From positions 1-20,866 of the forward strand of contig JBILMH010000032.1 of NCBI GenBank assembly GCA_044375625.1: DNA of 20,866 bases. The letters are read 5' to 3'. Positions 1 to 6,128 of the stretch are shown piece after piece. Below the pieces are notes generated by a model. It did not search any database. It worked only from the letters and a program-made list of their open reading frames with translations, and was not told where the DNA came from. Numbering within the stretch: position 1 is the stretch's first letter; each line of letters opens with the position of its first letter. The position numbers and the translations under genes were made by a program. Origin of the DNA: CAISOG01 sp044375625 (GTDB taxonomy: Bacteria > Pseudomonadota > Alphaproteobacteria > CAISOG01).

Positions 1-441
1 CAGCGGTTGATAGACGCCGGTTTCCCGGAGGAGGATGCCGCATCCTGCAGCGCGCTGAATCTGTGGCATAGCGGCCTGATGGTGTTGCAAGAAGGGTACA
101 AAATCGGCCTGAAGCCAGCCGATGCCTGCAAGCTGCGTTGGCAGCTGGAGGATGCCCTGCAGCTGCGGGTGATTGAGGAGGGGCTGAGCAAGCTGACCCT
201 GCACACCCTGTGGGAAAAGCGGGCGGTCGATGCCCTGCGCCGAAGCCTGCGCCTGTTGGACAGCAACGCCACCGAACAGCTGTTGCGTATTGCGGTTACA
301 AAGGGTAGTGCCGATAGCTGGTGGCGCGATAACAGCGCCCGTCTGAACCGCTATCAGGCCATGTTGCAAGAGCTGATGGCGCACCCCGCCAACGATTTGG
401 CGCCCTATATCACCCTGGTTGAATCTCTGCGCGGCCTATAG
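1..441 (+). CDS. C-terminal end of probable NAD-specific glutamate dehydrogenase (partial)
   Basis: The reading frame is open from the first base, so this is the 3' end of a gene that starts outside the window. About 146 residues are visible, ending at a TAG. They are helical and charged, without membrane segments. The early 'RLIDAGFPEEDA' stretch and the later 'WEKRAVDALRRSL' and 'SWWRDNSARLNRYQAMLQEL' stretches resemble the C-terminal helical domain of the very large (about 1,600-residue) bacterial NAD-dependent glutamate dehydrogenases. Those enzymes deaminate glutamate to 2-oxoglutarate in the cytoplasm. The catalytic domain is not in the window, so the assignment rests on weak tail similarity only. 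The gene is convergent with the DUF1467 gene, and a long palindrome lies between them. It could be another large helical protein. Confidence 0.55.
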   Translation, partial: QRLIDAGFPEEDAASCSALNLWHSGLMVLQEGYKIGLKPADACKLRWQLEDALQLRVIEEGLSKLTLHTLWEKRAVDALRRSLRLLDSNATEQLLRIAVTKGSADSWWRDNSARLNRYQAMLQELMAHPANDLAPYITLVESLRGL

Positions 442-444
442 TCA

Positions 445-577
445 TTCCACTTTAAAAATCTACAGTGCTGCAAATGTCACGGTCTCTGCGATACGGTGCT
501 CATGTACGTCCATGTACATTCCGCTCCGTTTCTCGACCTCGTAACATTTTCGCAGGCTGTATATTTCTAAATTGGAA
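445..577. repeat. Long imperfect palindrome between convergent genes
   Basis: The two halves of this intergenic stretch are imperfect inverted copies of each other. The outer arms, 445-465 and the reverse complement of 557-577, match at 18 of 21 positions. Similarity continues inward with small gaps: AAATGTCACG at 472-481 against AAATGTTACG on the other arm, then ACGGTGC against ACGGAGC. The centre (about 500-520) contains two GTAC palindromes in ATGTAC repeats. Transcribed from either side, it would form one long hairpin. It sits 4 bases after the upstream stop codon and about 30 bases from the convergent DUF1467 stop codon. It could serve as a bidirectional terminator, and its size and structure resemble a non-autonomous palindromic element (MITE- or ERIC-like). 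I see no second copy in the window. Confidence 0.65.
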
Positions 578-608
578 CAACTATAAACAACCCAGTTTAG
601 ATGTGCCC

Positions 609-869
609 CTAAATCCCCTGGTTCCGCACGGCATCCCAAAAGGAATACAGATGGCTGGACACGGCGATATAGGTCACCGCGGTCAGCACCAGCGCGGCCA
701 GCGTGCTAATGGCAATTTTCTTGCCCAACAGGGGGTTGGCGGGGGCGCCGGTGACGTTGCCAGGTTGGCTGGGGCGTGGCGCCTGATCCTCAACCCGCCA
801 GGGCAGCATGATGAAAAACACCAACCACCACCACATTGCAAAGGTTATCAAAATCGCAGGCAGGGTCAT
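609..869 (-). CDS. DUF1467 family small membrane protein
   Basis: A protein of 86 residues with two membrane segments: residues about 4-23, which contain a WWW motif, and about 51-70. The central 'GNVTGAPANP' followed by 'GKK' matches the conserved middle of the alphaproteobacterial DUF1467 family. Function is unknown; it should be an inner membrane protein. The ATG at 869 was chosen because the family normally begins close to the first membrane helix. The frame stays open to an upstream ATG at 923, which has a GGAGG-like stretch but would add 18 unusual residues overlapping the repeat region. In many alphaproteobacteria this gene directly follows rnj. Here two extra genes lie between them. 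Confidence 0.85.
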   Translation of the reverse strand: MTLPAILITFAMWWWLVFFIMLPWRVEDQAPRPSQPGNVTGAPANPLLGKKIAISTLAALVLTAVTYIAVSSHLYSFWDAVRNQGI

Positions 870-932
870 GGGGATCGGCTTTGGTGGTAAGGGGACGAAA
901 CGACTATAGCAGCCCTCCACCATGATAGCCAG

Positions 933-969
933 CCCTCCACCTCCGCGGCGTGGTTGGTTCGGCGGGGGG
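933..969 (-). repeat. Copy 1 of a 37/38-base direct repeat, 3' of the exonuclease gene
   Basis: This stretch is identical to 1698-1735 except for one missing base (the A at 1718 of the other copy). Both copies have the same orientation and both lie just downstream of a minus-strand stop codon; here it is the exonuclease stop at 987-989. Key features are a CCTCCACC start, a central CCGCGG, and GGTTCGGC followed by a G run. A perfect 10-base palindrome, GGCGTACGCC, lies at 970-979 directly next to it, and the word AGCCCTCCAC is repeated at 911-920 and 931-940. The copy may be a terminator-like hairpin or a recombination scar. Confidence 0.75.
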
Positions 970-986
970 GGCGTACGCCGTAAACT

Positions 987-1604
987 CTAAACGGGTTTTT
1001 CCAGCCAATTGCTGTCCAATTTGCCAAGATCGCTGAGGTGTTTTAGGGATGCGTGAATGGAAAGCACGTCACAAAGGGCGTTATGTTCGCTATGGTTATT
1101 AAGGGATAGGCCATAGTATTGAGCCAATCGGCCGCTGTTGGTTTTGAGTATGTCGGACAGCGGCATGCCCGCCGTTAAGAAAATTTTGGAGATATTGCCA
1201 AATAGGTCTGGGGCAATTGGGAAAGTTAGTTTTGATAAATAACAGGATTTGGCGATGGCCAACTCATCCTTACCCCAGCTCCAAAAACAGTCGGCCTGGT
1301 TGGAAAACGACAAAAAATCATCGATAACTTCTGAAAAATTTTTGCCATCTTTGGCGATTTTTTCCTTGGTAATACCTGTAAATTCAGAAAAAAATTCTGG
1401 TATGACGTGCTGTTCCCCCGTTCTTGTTCGGGGTCGCACATACTGATTGAATTGCTGCAGGATGGTTAGTTCGGGATTCAGGGCAATCCGTATAGCACCC
1501 AGCTGAACAATTTGGGGATCGGGATCATAGGGCCCACAATTGGATCGTTCCCACGCGCCGTTGTCGGTCAGCCATTCACAATCAAAAATCACGACCTGTT
1601 TCAT
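987..1604 (-). CDS. DEDDh-type 3'-5' exonuclease (DnaQ/RNase T superfamily)
   Basis: A 205-residue soluble protein with the motifs of the DEDDh exonuclease fold. Motif I is 'FDCEW' at residues 8-12, giving the metal-binding D and E. 'EFTGITKEKI' is the typical helix entry that follows in DnaQ-like proteins. An acidic residue in 'WSWGKDE' stands at motif II, and 'SEHNALCDV' gives the H-x4-D of motif III. It probably removes nucleotides from 3' ends of DNA or RNA, but the substrate cannot be read from sequence. The start at 1604 has a GGGGG stretch about 9 bases upstream. The gene looks AT-richer than the nuo and liv genes, is bracketed by two near-identical repeats, and interrupts the usual rnj-DUF1467 adjacency, all of which suggest acquisition. 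It has no polymerase or helicase domain attached. Confidence 0.85.
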   Translation of the reverse strand: MKQVVIFDCEWLTDNGAWERSNCGPYDPDPQIVQLGAIRIALNPELTILQQFNQYVRPRTRTGEQHVIPEFFSEFTGITKEKIAKDGKNFSEVIDDFLSFSNQADCFWSWGKDELAIAKSCYLSKLTFPIAPDLFGNISKIFLTAGMPLSDILKTNSGRLAQYYGLSLNNHSEHNALCDVLSIHASLKHLSDLGKLDSNWLEKPV

Positions 1605-1694
1605 CGTCTTGCCCCCAGCTTATTCCACTTTACCCACAATCTTACTATCGGAGGCAAAAGCCAAACCAGGCTAGACCAGCATCGGTGAGATAAC

Positions 1695-1737
1695 AACCCC
1701 TCCACCTCCGCGGCGTGAGTTGGTTCGGCGGGGGGTT
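1695..1737 (-). repeat. Copy 2 of the direct repeat, with hairpin-forming ends
   Basis: Bases 1698-1735 repeat 933-969 with a single-base insertion. Read on the minus strand, the ends also pair: 1727-1737 (AACCCCCCGCC) with 1695-1706 (GGTGGAGGGGTT). This gives an 11-pair stem with one G-U pair and one bulged base, closed by a loop of about 20 bases. The stem begins inside the stop codon (1736-1738) of the 255-residue gene and is followed by a few scattered T residues only. It could therefore act as a weak terminator or mRNA 3' stabiliser. The second copy lacks the fully complementary outer bases because its flank differs. Confidence 0.7.
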
Positions 1738-2503
1738 AGCGTGTTTGCTGCGCCAATGTCAGGTCGTACAGCTCTTGGGTTACCAAAAACCGCAAGGAAT
1801 CGTAGTTTACACCAGCCAGGGCAGCTTCCAATTCAGGATCATCACCCTGTTGCGAGTATGTGGGGGTGGCGTCTCCGATAAGTGGGGAGACAATCCATGG
1901 CATCCCGTATGCTTGACGCACAAATCGATGTTCCACGGTTGGAGTCTTCCCTTTTTCATAAGGATTATAAGTGGCGCCTTTAGAATAGGCAGTTTGAACT
2001 CCAGCGGCGTCTAGAACTTCTGTTTGTGCAGCTAGAGCGTTGCAGGCGGTATTTTCATCGTAAATGATTACACCACCAACAACAGGGATGTCCTGTCCTT
2101 TGTTGGCTTCTCCAGCCACCATCCCAGCACGGACTTCTGCATCAAAGTCACAGGTTCCTCGGCCATGAGCGACTGATGCGTTGCTGTTGATAGAAACTGC
2201 TGTAAAGATTTTTGGGTCACGCGAATCATCTTCGTTCTCTGTGCCAAAGGTAACTGATTTAGGAAATGATTTTGTGGCCAGCTGGAACCTTAGCTCTTGA
2301 TTGTCAGTTGGCGGTGCAAAATAACCGTTGGTCTCGATCCCCGTTGTGAATTCGTGAGTATCGACGAATACGGCCGTAGCCTGGGTATAAAATCTCCGAT
2401 CTACCTCAACCATCTCGGCAACGGCGATACCTTCAGCCCGCAGCTGTTGTTTTTGTTCGGCGATTTGTTCGGGGGTGAACTCGTAAGATTGTGTGTCGGT
2501 CAT
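1736..2503 (-). CDS. Hypothetical protein, 255 residues, unrecognised
   Basis: I do not recognise this protein. It is acidic, without signal peptide, lipobox or membrane segments, so cytoplasmic location is likely. The N-terminus (residues 1-40) looks helical and charged ('TPEQIAEQKQQLRAEG'). The middle is rich in G, N, T and D with probable beta structure ('FTAVSINSNASVAHGRG', 'IPVVGGVIIYDEN'). It contains only two cysteines ('GTCDF' and 'NTACNAL'), and no catalytic motif stands out. The start at 2503 is preceded by AAGGAA about 12 bases upstream and by a perfect TTGACA box at 2572-2577. It appears to be transcribed independently of rnj. Base composition is AT-richer than the housekeeping genes around it. 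The stop codon overlaps the hairpin repeat. Confidence 0.8.
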   Translation of the reverse strand: MTDTQSYEFTPEQIAEQKQQLRAEGIAVAEMVEVDRRFYTQATAVFVDTHEFTTGIETNGYFAPPTDNQELRFQLATKSFPKSVTFGTENEDDSRDPKIFTAVSINSNASVAHGRGTCDFDAEVRAGMVAGEANKGQDIPVVGGVIIYDENTACNALAAQTEVLDAAGVQTAYSKGATYNPYEKGKTPTVEHRFVRQAYGMPWIVSPLIGDATPTYSQQGDDPELEAALAGVNYDSLRFLVTQELYDLTLAQQTR

Positions 2504-2548
2504 AACTTTTCTTAGTTCCTTTGGGGCAACAAAATTTTCAATTAAATG

Positions 2549-2577
2549 TTTTTAGCATTGAATATTCTGCCTGTCAA
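2549..2577 (-). promoter_or_regulatory. Probable promoter for the 255-residue gene
   Basis: On the minus strand a perfect -35 TTGACA (2572-2577) is followed after 17 bases by TAAAAA (2549-2554), a 4-of-6 match to the -10 consensus. The surroundings are AT-rich. The predicted transcript would start a few tens of bases before the AAGGAA ribosome site and the ATG at 2503. The run of seven Ts between the rnj stop and this promoter has no clear hairpin before it. Confidence 0.5.
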
Positions 2578-2601
2578 TAAAAAAACTCAACCAAAAATAC
2601 C

Positions 2602-4272
2602 CTAAACCAATGTCACCAAAATGACGGGATTTTTCTGGTAGTGCTGTTTGCACCAGCGTTTTAGGGATTTTTCCAGCTCACGGATCAGCAGTTGGGAATC
2701 GCGCTTTTCCGCCGCGGTGCGGTCAGCCAGGCAGTGATCGACCAGCTTGCGCATTTGACGGGGCAGGGATGCCACCTCATCCTCCAACAACGGGATGCCC
2801 AGGGTTTGGCAGTGCAGGGGATCCTGCAACGATCCCTTAGCGTCCAGGCGCAGGGTAAGGCTTAGCAGCCCATTGGCGGCCAGTTGGCGCCGCTCCGCAA
2901 AGACAGGATCGGTGGATTCGACCAGGGTTTCGCCATCAACGGCCAGCTTGCCGGCGACCACCCGACCCGCCGCCTCCACCTGCCCCGCGCTGATGCGCAC
3001 CATCCCGCCGTTGTCAATCAGCAGGGCTTTTTGGCAGCCCCATTCCTGCACCGCCAGCTTGGCGTGCAAATCCTGGTGACGGCGTTCGCCATGCACGGGG
3101 ATGCTGACCCGCGGTTTCAGCCAGCCGTACAGTTGGCGCATTTCATCCTGCCCCGGGTGCCCCGACACGTGAATCGCCTCGTCATAAGATGTCACCACCT
3201 CAACCCCGTGATGCAGCAGGGCATCGTACAGCTTGAAAATCTTTTTCTCATTGCCTGGAATAATGCGTGAGGAAAACAGGATCAGATCGCCCTTACCCAA
3301 TTTGACATGGGGGTGGGTGCCGCCCGCGATTTTGGCCAATGCCGCCCGCTCCTCCCCCTGGCTGCCCGTACACAGGATTAACAGCTTGTGGGCGGGGATT
3401 TCCCGCGCCTGGCGATCAATCAATGGCTCGGGCAGATGGCTGAGATAGCCGCAATTGCGCGCAACCTCCCACATGTTCCACAGCGATCGCCCAACCAGGC
3501 AAACGGTGCGCCCCGTCTTAACCGCAATTTCCATCACGCTTTGGACGCGGGCAATGTTGGAGGCAAAACAGGTGATGGCCACCCGCCCCTTTGCCTGTTG
3601 CACCAGGGGCAACAACGCCTCCGCCACATCCCCCTCTGACCCAGCAGCCTTTTTCGAAAACACGTTGGTGGAATCGCACACGATGGCGTCGATGCCTTCA
3701 TCGCCTAAGGCCTGCAGCCGAGCCTGATTGGTGATGCTGCCCACCATCGGGTGGTCATCCAGCTTCCAATCCCCCGTGTGGTAAACGGTGGCGGCGGGGG
3801 TGCGGATCACCACCCCCTGCGATTCAGGGATAGAATGGGTGATGTCCACCAGCTCTAAATCAAAATTGCCCAGGGTAAAACGGGCGGAAAAGTCCAGGGT
3901 GTGACGTTTAACCCGCGCCCCGAAATTGGTTTCCTTCAGCTTGTTTTCAATCAGCCCCATGGTAAAGGGGGTGGCGTACAGTGGACATTTCAGATACGGC
4001 CATAGGCGGGTAATGCCGCCAATATGATCCTCATGCGCGTGGGTCAACACCATGCCCAAAATCTTGCTGCCCTGATCCTCTAGAAACGCGGGATCAGGAA
4101 CGGTCAGGTCGACCCCCGGCAATTGGATAGGATCGGCAAAGCCCATGCCGCAGTCCAAAATAATCCATTGGTCGCCATAGCCATACAGGCTAAAGTTCGC
4201 CCCAATTTCCCCCACCCCGCCCAGCGGGATGAAAACGAGTTGATGGGGATCGGTTTTTTTGGTTTTGGTCAT
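2602..4272 (-). CDS. rnj: Ribonuclease J
   Basis: A 556-residue metallo-beta-lactamase/beta-CASP nuclease, full length for the family. The N-terminal 'FIPLGGVGEIG' (14-24), the zinc-binding 'THAHEDH' (77-83), 'HTGDWKLD' and 'CDSTN' mark the lactamase fold. 'LCTGSQGE' and 'SGHPGQDEM', then 'PVHGERRH', are typical of the beta-CASP and C-terminal parts. RNase J combines 5'-3' exonuclease and endonuclease activity in mRNA decay and RNA maturation in the cytoplasm, and is the usual companion of birA and coaX in alphaproteobacteria. It lies 42 bases downstream of coaX. No strong ribosome site precedes the ATG at 4272, although the family N-terminus supports that start. Confidence 0.97.
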   Translation of the reverse strand: MTKTKKTDPHQLVFIPLGGVGEIGANFSLYGYGDQWIILDCGMGFADPIQLPGVDLTVPDPAFLEDQGSKILGMVLTHAHEDHIGGITRLWPYLKCPLYATPFTMGLIENKLKETNFGARVKRHTLDFSARFTLGNFDLELVDITHSIPESQGVVIRTPAATVYHTGDWKLDDHPMVGSITNQARLQALGDEGIDAIVCDSTNVFSKKAAGSEGDVAEALLPLVQQAKGRVAITCFASNIARVQSVMEIAVKTGRTVCLVGRSLWNMWEVARNCGYLSHLPEPLIDRQAREIPAHKLLILCTGSQGEERAALAKIAGGTHPHVKLGKGDLILFSSRIIPGNEKKIFKLYDALLHHGVEVVTSYDEAIHVSGHPGQDEMRQLYGWLKPRVSIPVHGERRHQDLHAKLAVQEWGCQKALLIDNGGMVRISAGQVEAAGRVVAGKLAVDGETLVESTDPVFAERRQLAANGLLSLTLRLDAKGSLQDPLHCQTLGIPLLEDEVASLPRQMRKLVDHCLADRTAAEKRDSQLLIRELEKSLKRWCKQHYQKNPVILVTLV

Positions 4273-4314
4273 GGGGCAGATAGCAGTGGGTTATGAAATG
4301 ATGGTTGGATTAAG

Positions 4315-5124
4315 TTAGGCGGGTTTATTGGATTTGGCTAGACGAAGCTGTTGGCTGGCTAACCAAAGGCCGCGCAGGGTTAGGTCGCCCACCAGTTGCA
4401 GTTGGGGCAGTTGGCGTTGCAAATCGGGAAAGATGCTGGCGGCCAGCCCCCCCGTCGCCAAAATTGGCGTGCTGTCGGCCAAATGCCGCTCCGTCAGCAG
4501 GCCGCGCAGCAATCCCGCCAAGCCGTACACATTCAGCCAGTACAGCCCCGCCTGCATCGCGGTGGCGGTATCGCGCCCCAAATGGGGGGTGGCGGCAATC
4601 GGCACATGGGGCAGGGGGGCGGCAATACGGCTGTGCAGGGCATCCTGCATCATCATGATTCCTGGCATAATCACTCCGCCGATAAGGGCGCCATCGGCAT
4701 CGGCCACTTCGATATTGGTGGCGGTGCCCATATCCAGAGTCAGGAAGGGGGGGGCGATGATGCTGCGCCCGCCGATGACGTTCAACAGGCGGTCAAGGCC
4801 AATGCTGTCGGGATTGCTCAGCCGTTGCGGCTGAATGGATAGCAGCGCTTCGCGGGTCAACAGATGCGCCTCATGCCCCAAATGCTGGCGGCAGAAGTCG
4901 GCCAACGGCTGGTTCAGGGCTGGCACCACGCTTGCAATCACTGATGGTTTCAGATCCGTTGCGGCCACGCCTACATCCCGCAGCAGCGGTAACAGCCAGT
5001 CGGCATAACCCTGTGGCGGGAGGATTGGGTCGGTGGGTTTGCGCCAGCTTTGCCGAATTTGTCCCGACGGTGCAAACAGGGTGACAACGATGTGGCTGTT
5101 GCCAACCTCAAAACCTAACATCAT
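4315..5124 (-). CDS. coaX: Type III pantothenate kinase
   Basis: A 269-residue ASKHA-fold kinase that phosphorylates pantothenate, the first step of CoA synthesis. Visible motifs are the N-terminal phosphate loop 'EVGNSHIV' (6-13), 'GLDRLLN' (109-115) with the expected catalytic Asp, 'LDMGTATNIEV' (130-140), 'GGVIMPGI' (149-156) and a later 'ATGGLAA'. The ordinary first motif is D-x-G-N-T/S. Here the codon is GAG, giving Glu at position 6 in place of the usual Asp; everything else looks intact. The ATG shares one base with the birA stop codon (TGATG), so translation is probably coupled. Length and context make the assignment secure despite that substitution. Confidence 0.95.
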   Translation of the reverse strand: MMLGFEVGNSHIVVTLFAPSGQIRQSWRKPTDPILPPQGYADWLLPLLRDVGVAATDLKPSVIASVVPALNQPLADFCRQHLGHEAHLLTREALLSIQPQRLSNPDSIGLDRLLNVIGGRSIIAPPFLTLDMGTATNIEVADADGALIGGVIMPGIMMMQDALHSRIAAPLPHVPIAATPHLGRDTATAMQAGLYWLNVYGLAGLLRGLLTERHLADSTPILATGGLAASIFPDLQRQLPQLQLVGDLTLRGLWLASQQLRLAKSNKPA

Positions 5125-6128
5125 CAGCCATTACCCCTGTTGCGGTGGCTGTTGTCGGTTGGCGTGGCATCGGTTGGTTGATGCTGGGGTGCCTGGTGCG
5201 GGGCGCGCAGGGAGACCTCTCCACTGCTGAACAGCTGCATCCGCCCATCGGTAAGGCGCAGTTGCAGGCGGCCATCATCCGCTACCGCCTCAAAAACTCC
5301 GTCAATGGTGGATCCCCCCTGTAGCAGGGTGACGGGTTGCCCCAATCCCCAGGCATAGGATAGCCAGCGTTGACGCAGCGCCGCCTGATCTGCCTGGGTT
5401 GCTGCCCCATACCACTGTTGCCAAAGCATGGCCAGCGCATCGGTAAGATAGGCCGCTACAATGGCGGGGGTCAGAGTGGTTAGGCCGGTGGCGGTGGCTA
5501 AATCGGTGGCGGCAAAGCTGCAATCCTGGGGGTGGCTGGCAATGTTGATGCCAATGCCGATGACCACCGCCGATTGGCTGGGGTGGCCGGATCTGGTAGA
5601 CCTGGCAGCCCTGGCGACTGGTTCGACCAAAATGCCCGCGCATTTCTTGCCGTCAATCAACACATCGTTCGGCCATTTTAGCTGTAAGTGCGGGGCGGCG
5701 AGGGCGGTGGCAGTGGCGGAGTTGGCTGTTGGTGCTGTTGGTGCTGTTGGGGCGGCCTGCAGCAGGGTGGTCAGGCTGTCCAACACCGCCAGGCTGGATA
5801 GCATCGCTAACGCGCCAGCCTCCATCAGTGACGCGTCCATATCCAGCACATAGCTGATGGCGAGATTGCCCGCCCCCTGCTGCCAATCGCGGCCTTGACG
5901 GCCATAGCCAGCGGTTTGCGTGCGGGTAAAGATAATCGCGGGCAGCTTAAGTTGGTCGCGGGCAAACAAATCCTTGGCGGTCTTGCTGGTGCTATCCAAT
6001 TGATCAAACCGCCAAAACTGCCAATCGCCAACCTGTTCAATCTTTACGTTTTCTTCGCTATGAATCAGGGTGTTATTGTCCGCAGGCGCAGGGGGCTTAG
6101 ATGGCGGGGAAGGTGGCGGTGACAACAC
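5124..6128 (-). CDS. birA: Biotin--[acetyl-CoA-carboxylase] ligase
   Basis: A biotin protein ligase that activates biotin as biotinyl-5'-AMP and attaches it to the carboxylase carrier protein. Motifs present are 'GYGRQGRDW' (74-82), 'KWPNDVLIDGKKCAGILVE' (151-169) and 'VIGIGIN' (189-195), followed by a C-terminal cap domain. There is no N-terminal helix-turn-helix, so it should be a ligase without the repressor function of the E. coli protein. The first start in frame is GTG at 6128, with GGAG about 11 bases upstream; this overlaps the nuoN end by 32 bases. The first 25 or so residues are Pro/Ser-rich and unlike the family, so a later non-ATG start is possible. A low-complexity Ala/Thr/Pro stretch lies at about 125-145, and the C-terminal tail (about 310-334) is polar and unusual. 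Confidence 0.94.
   Translation of the reverse strand: MLSPPPSPPSKPPAPADNNTLIHSEENVKIEQVGDWQFWRFDQLDSTSKTAKDLFARDQLKLPAIIFTRTQTAGYGRQGRDWQQGAGNLAISYVLDMDASLMEAGALAMLSSLAVLDSLTTLLQAAPTAPTAPTANSATATALAAPHLQLKWPNDVLIDGKKCAGILVEPVARAARSTRSGHPSQSAVVIGIGINIASHPQDCSFAATDLATATGLTTLTPAIVAAYLTDALAMLWQQWYGAATQADQAALRQRWLSYAWGLGQPVTLLQGGSTIDGVFEAVADDGRLQLRLTDGRMQLFSSGEVSLRAPHQAPQHQPTDATPTDNSHRNRGNG

Noticed and set aside
465..890. 141-codon plus-strand frame over the palindrome and DUF1467
   Set aside because: It runs through the palindrome and antisense to a recognisable membrane protein, with no family resemblance.
933..1735. Repeats 3' of two genes considered as integron attC sites
   Set aside because: The needed core sites (RYYYAAC and GTTRRRY) are not both present at the repeat ends, no integrase is seen, and the repeat is shorter than typical attC sites.
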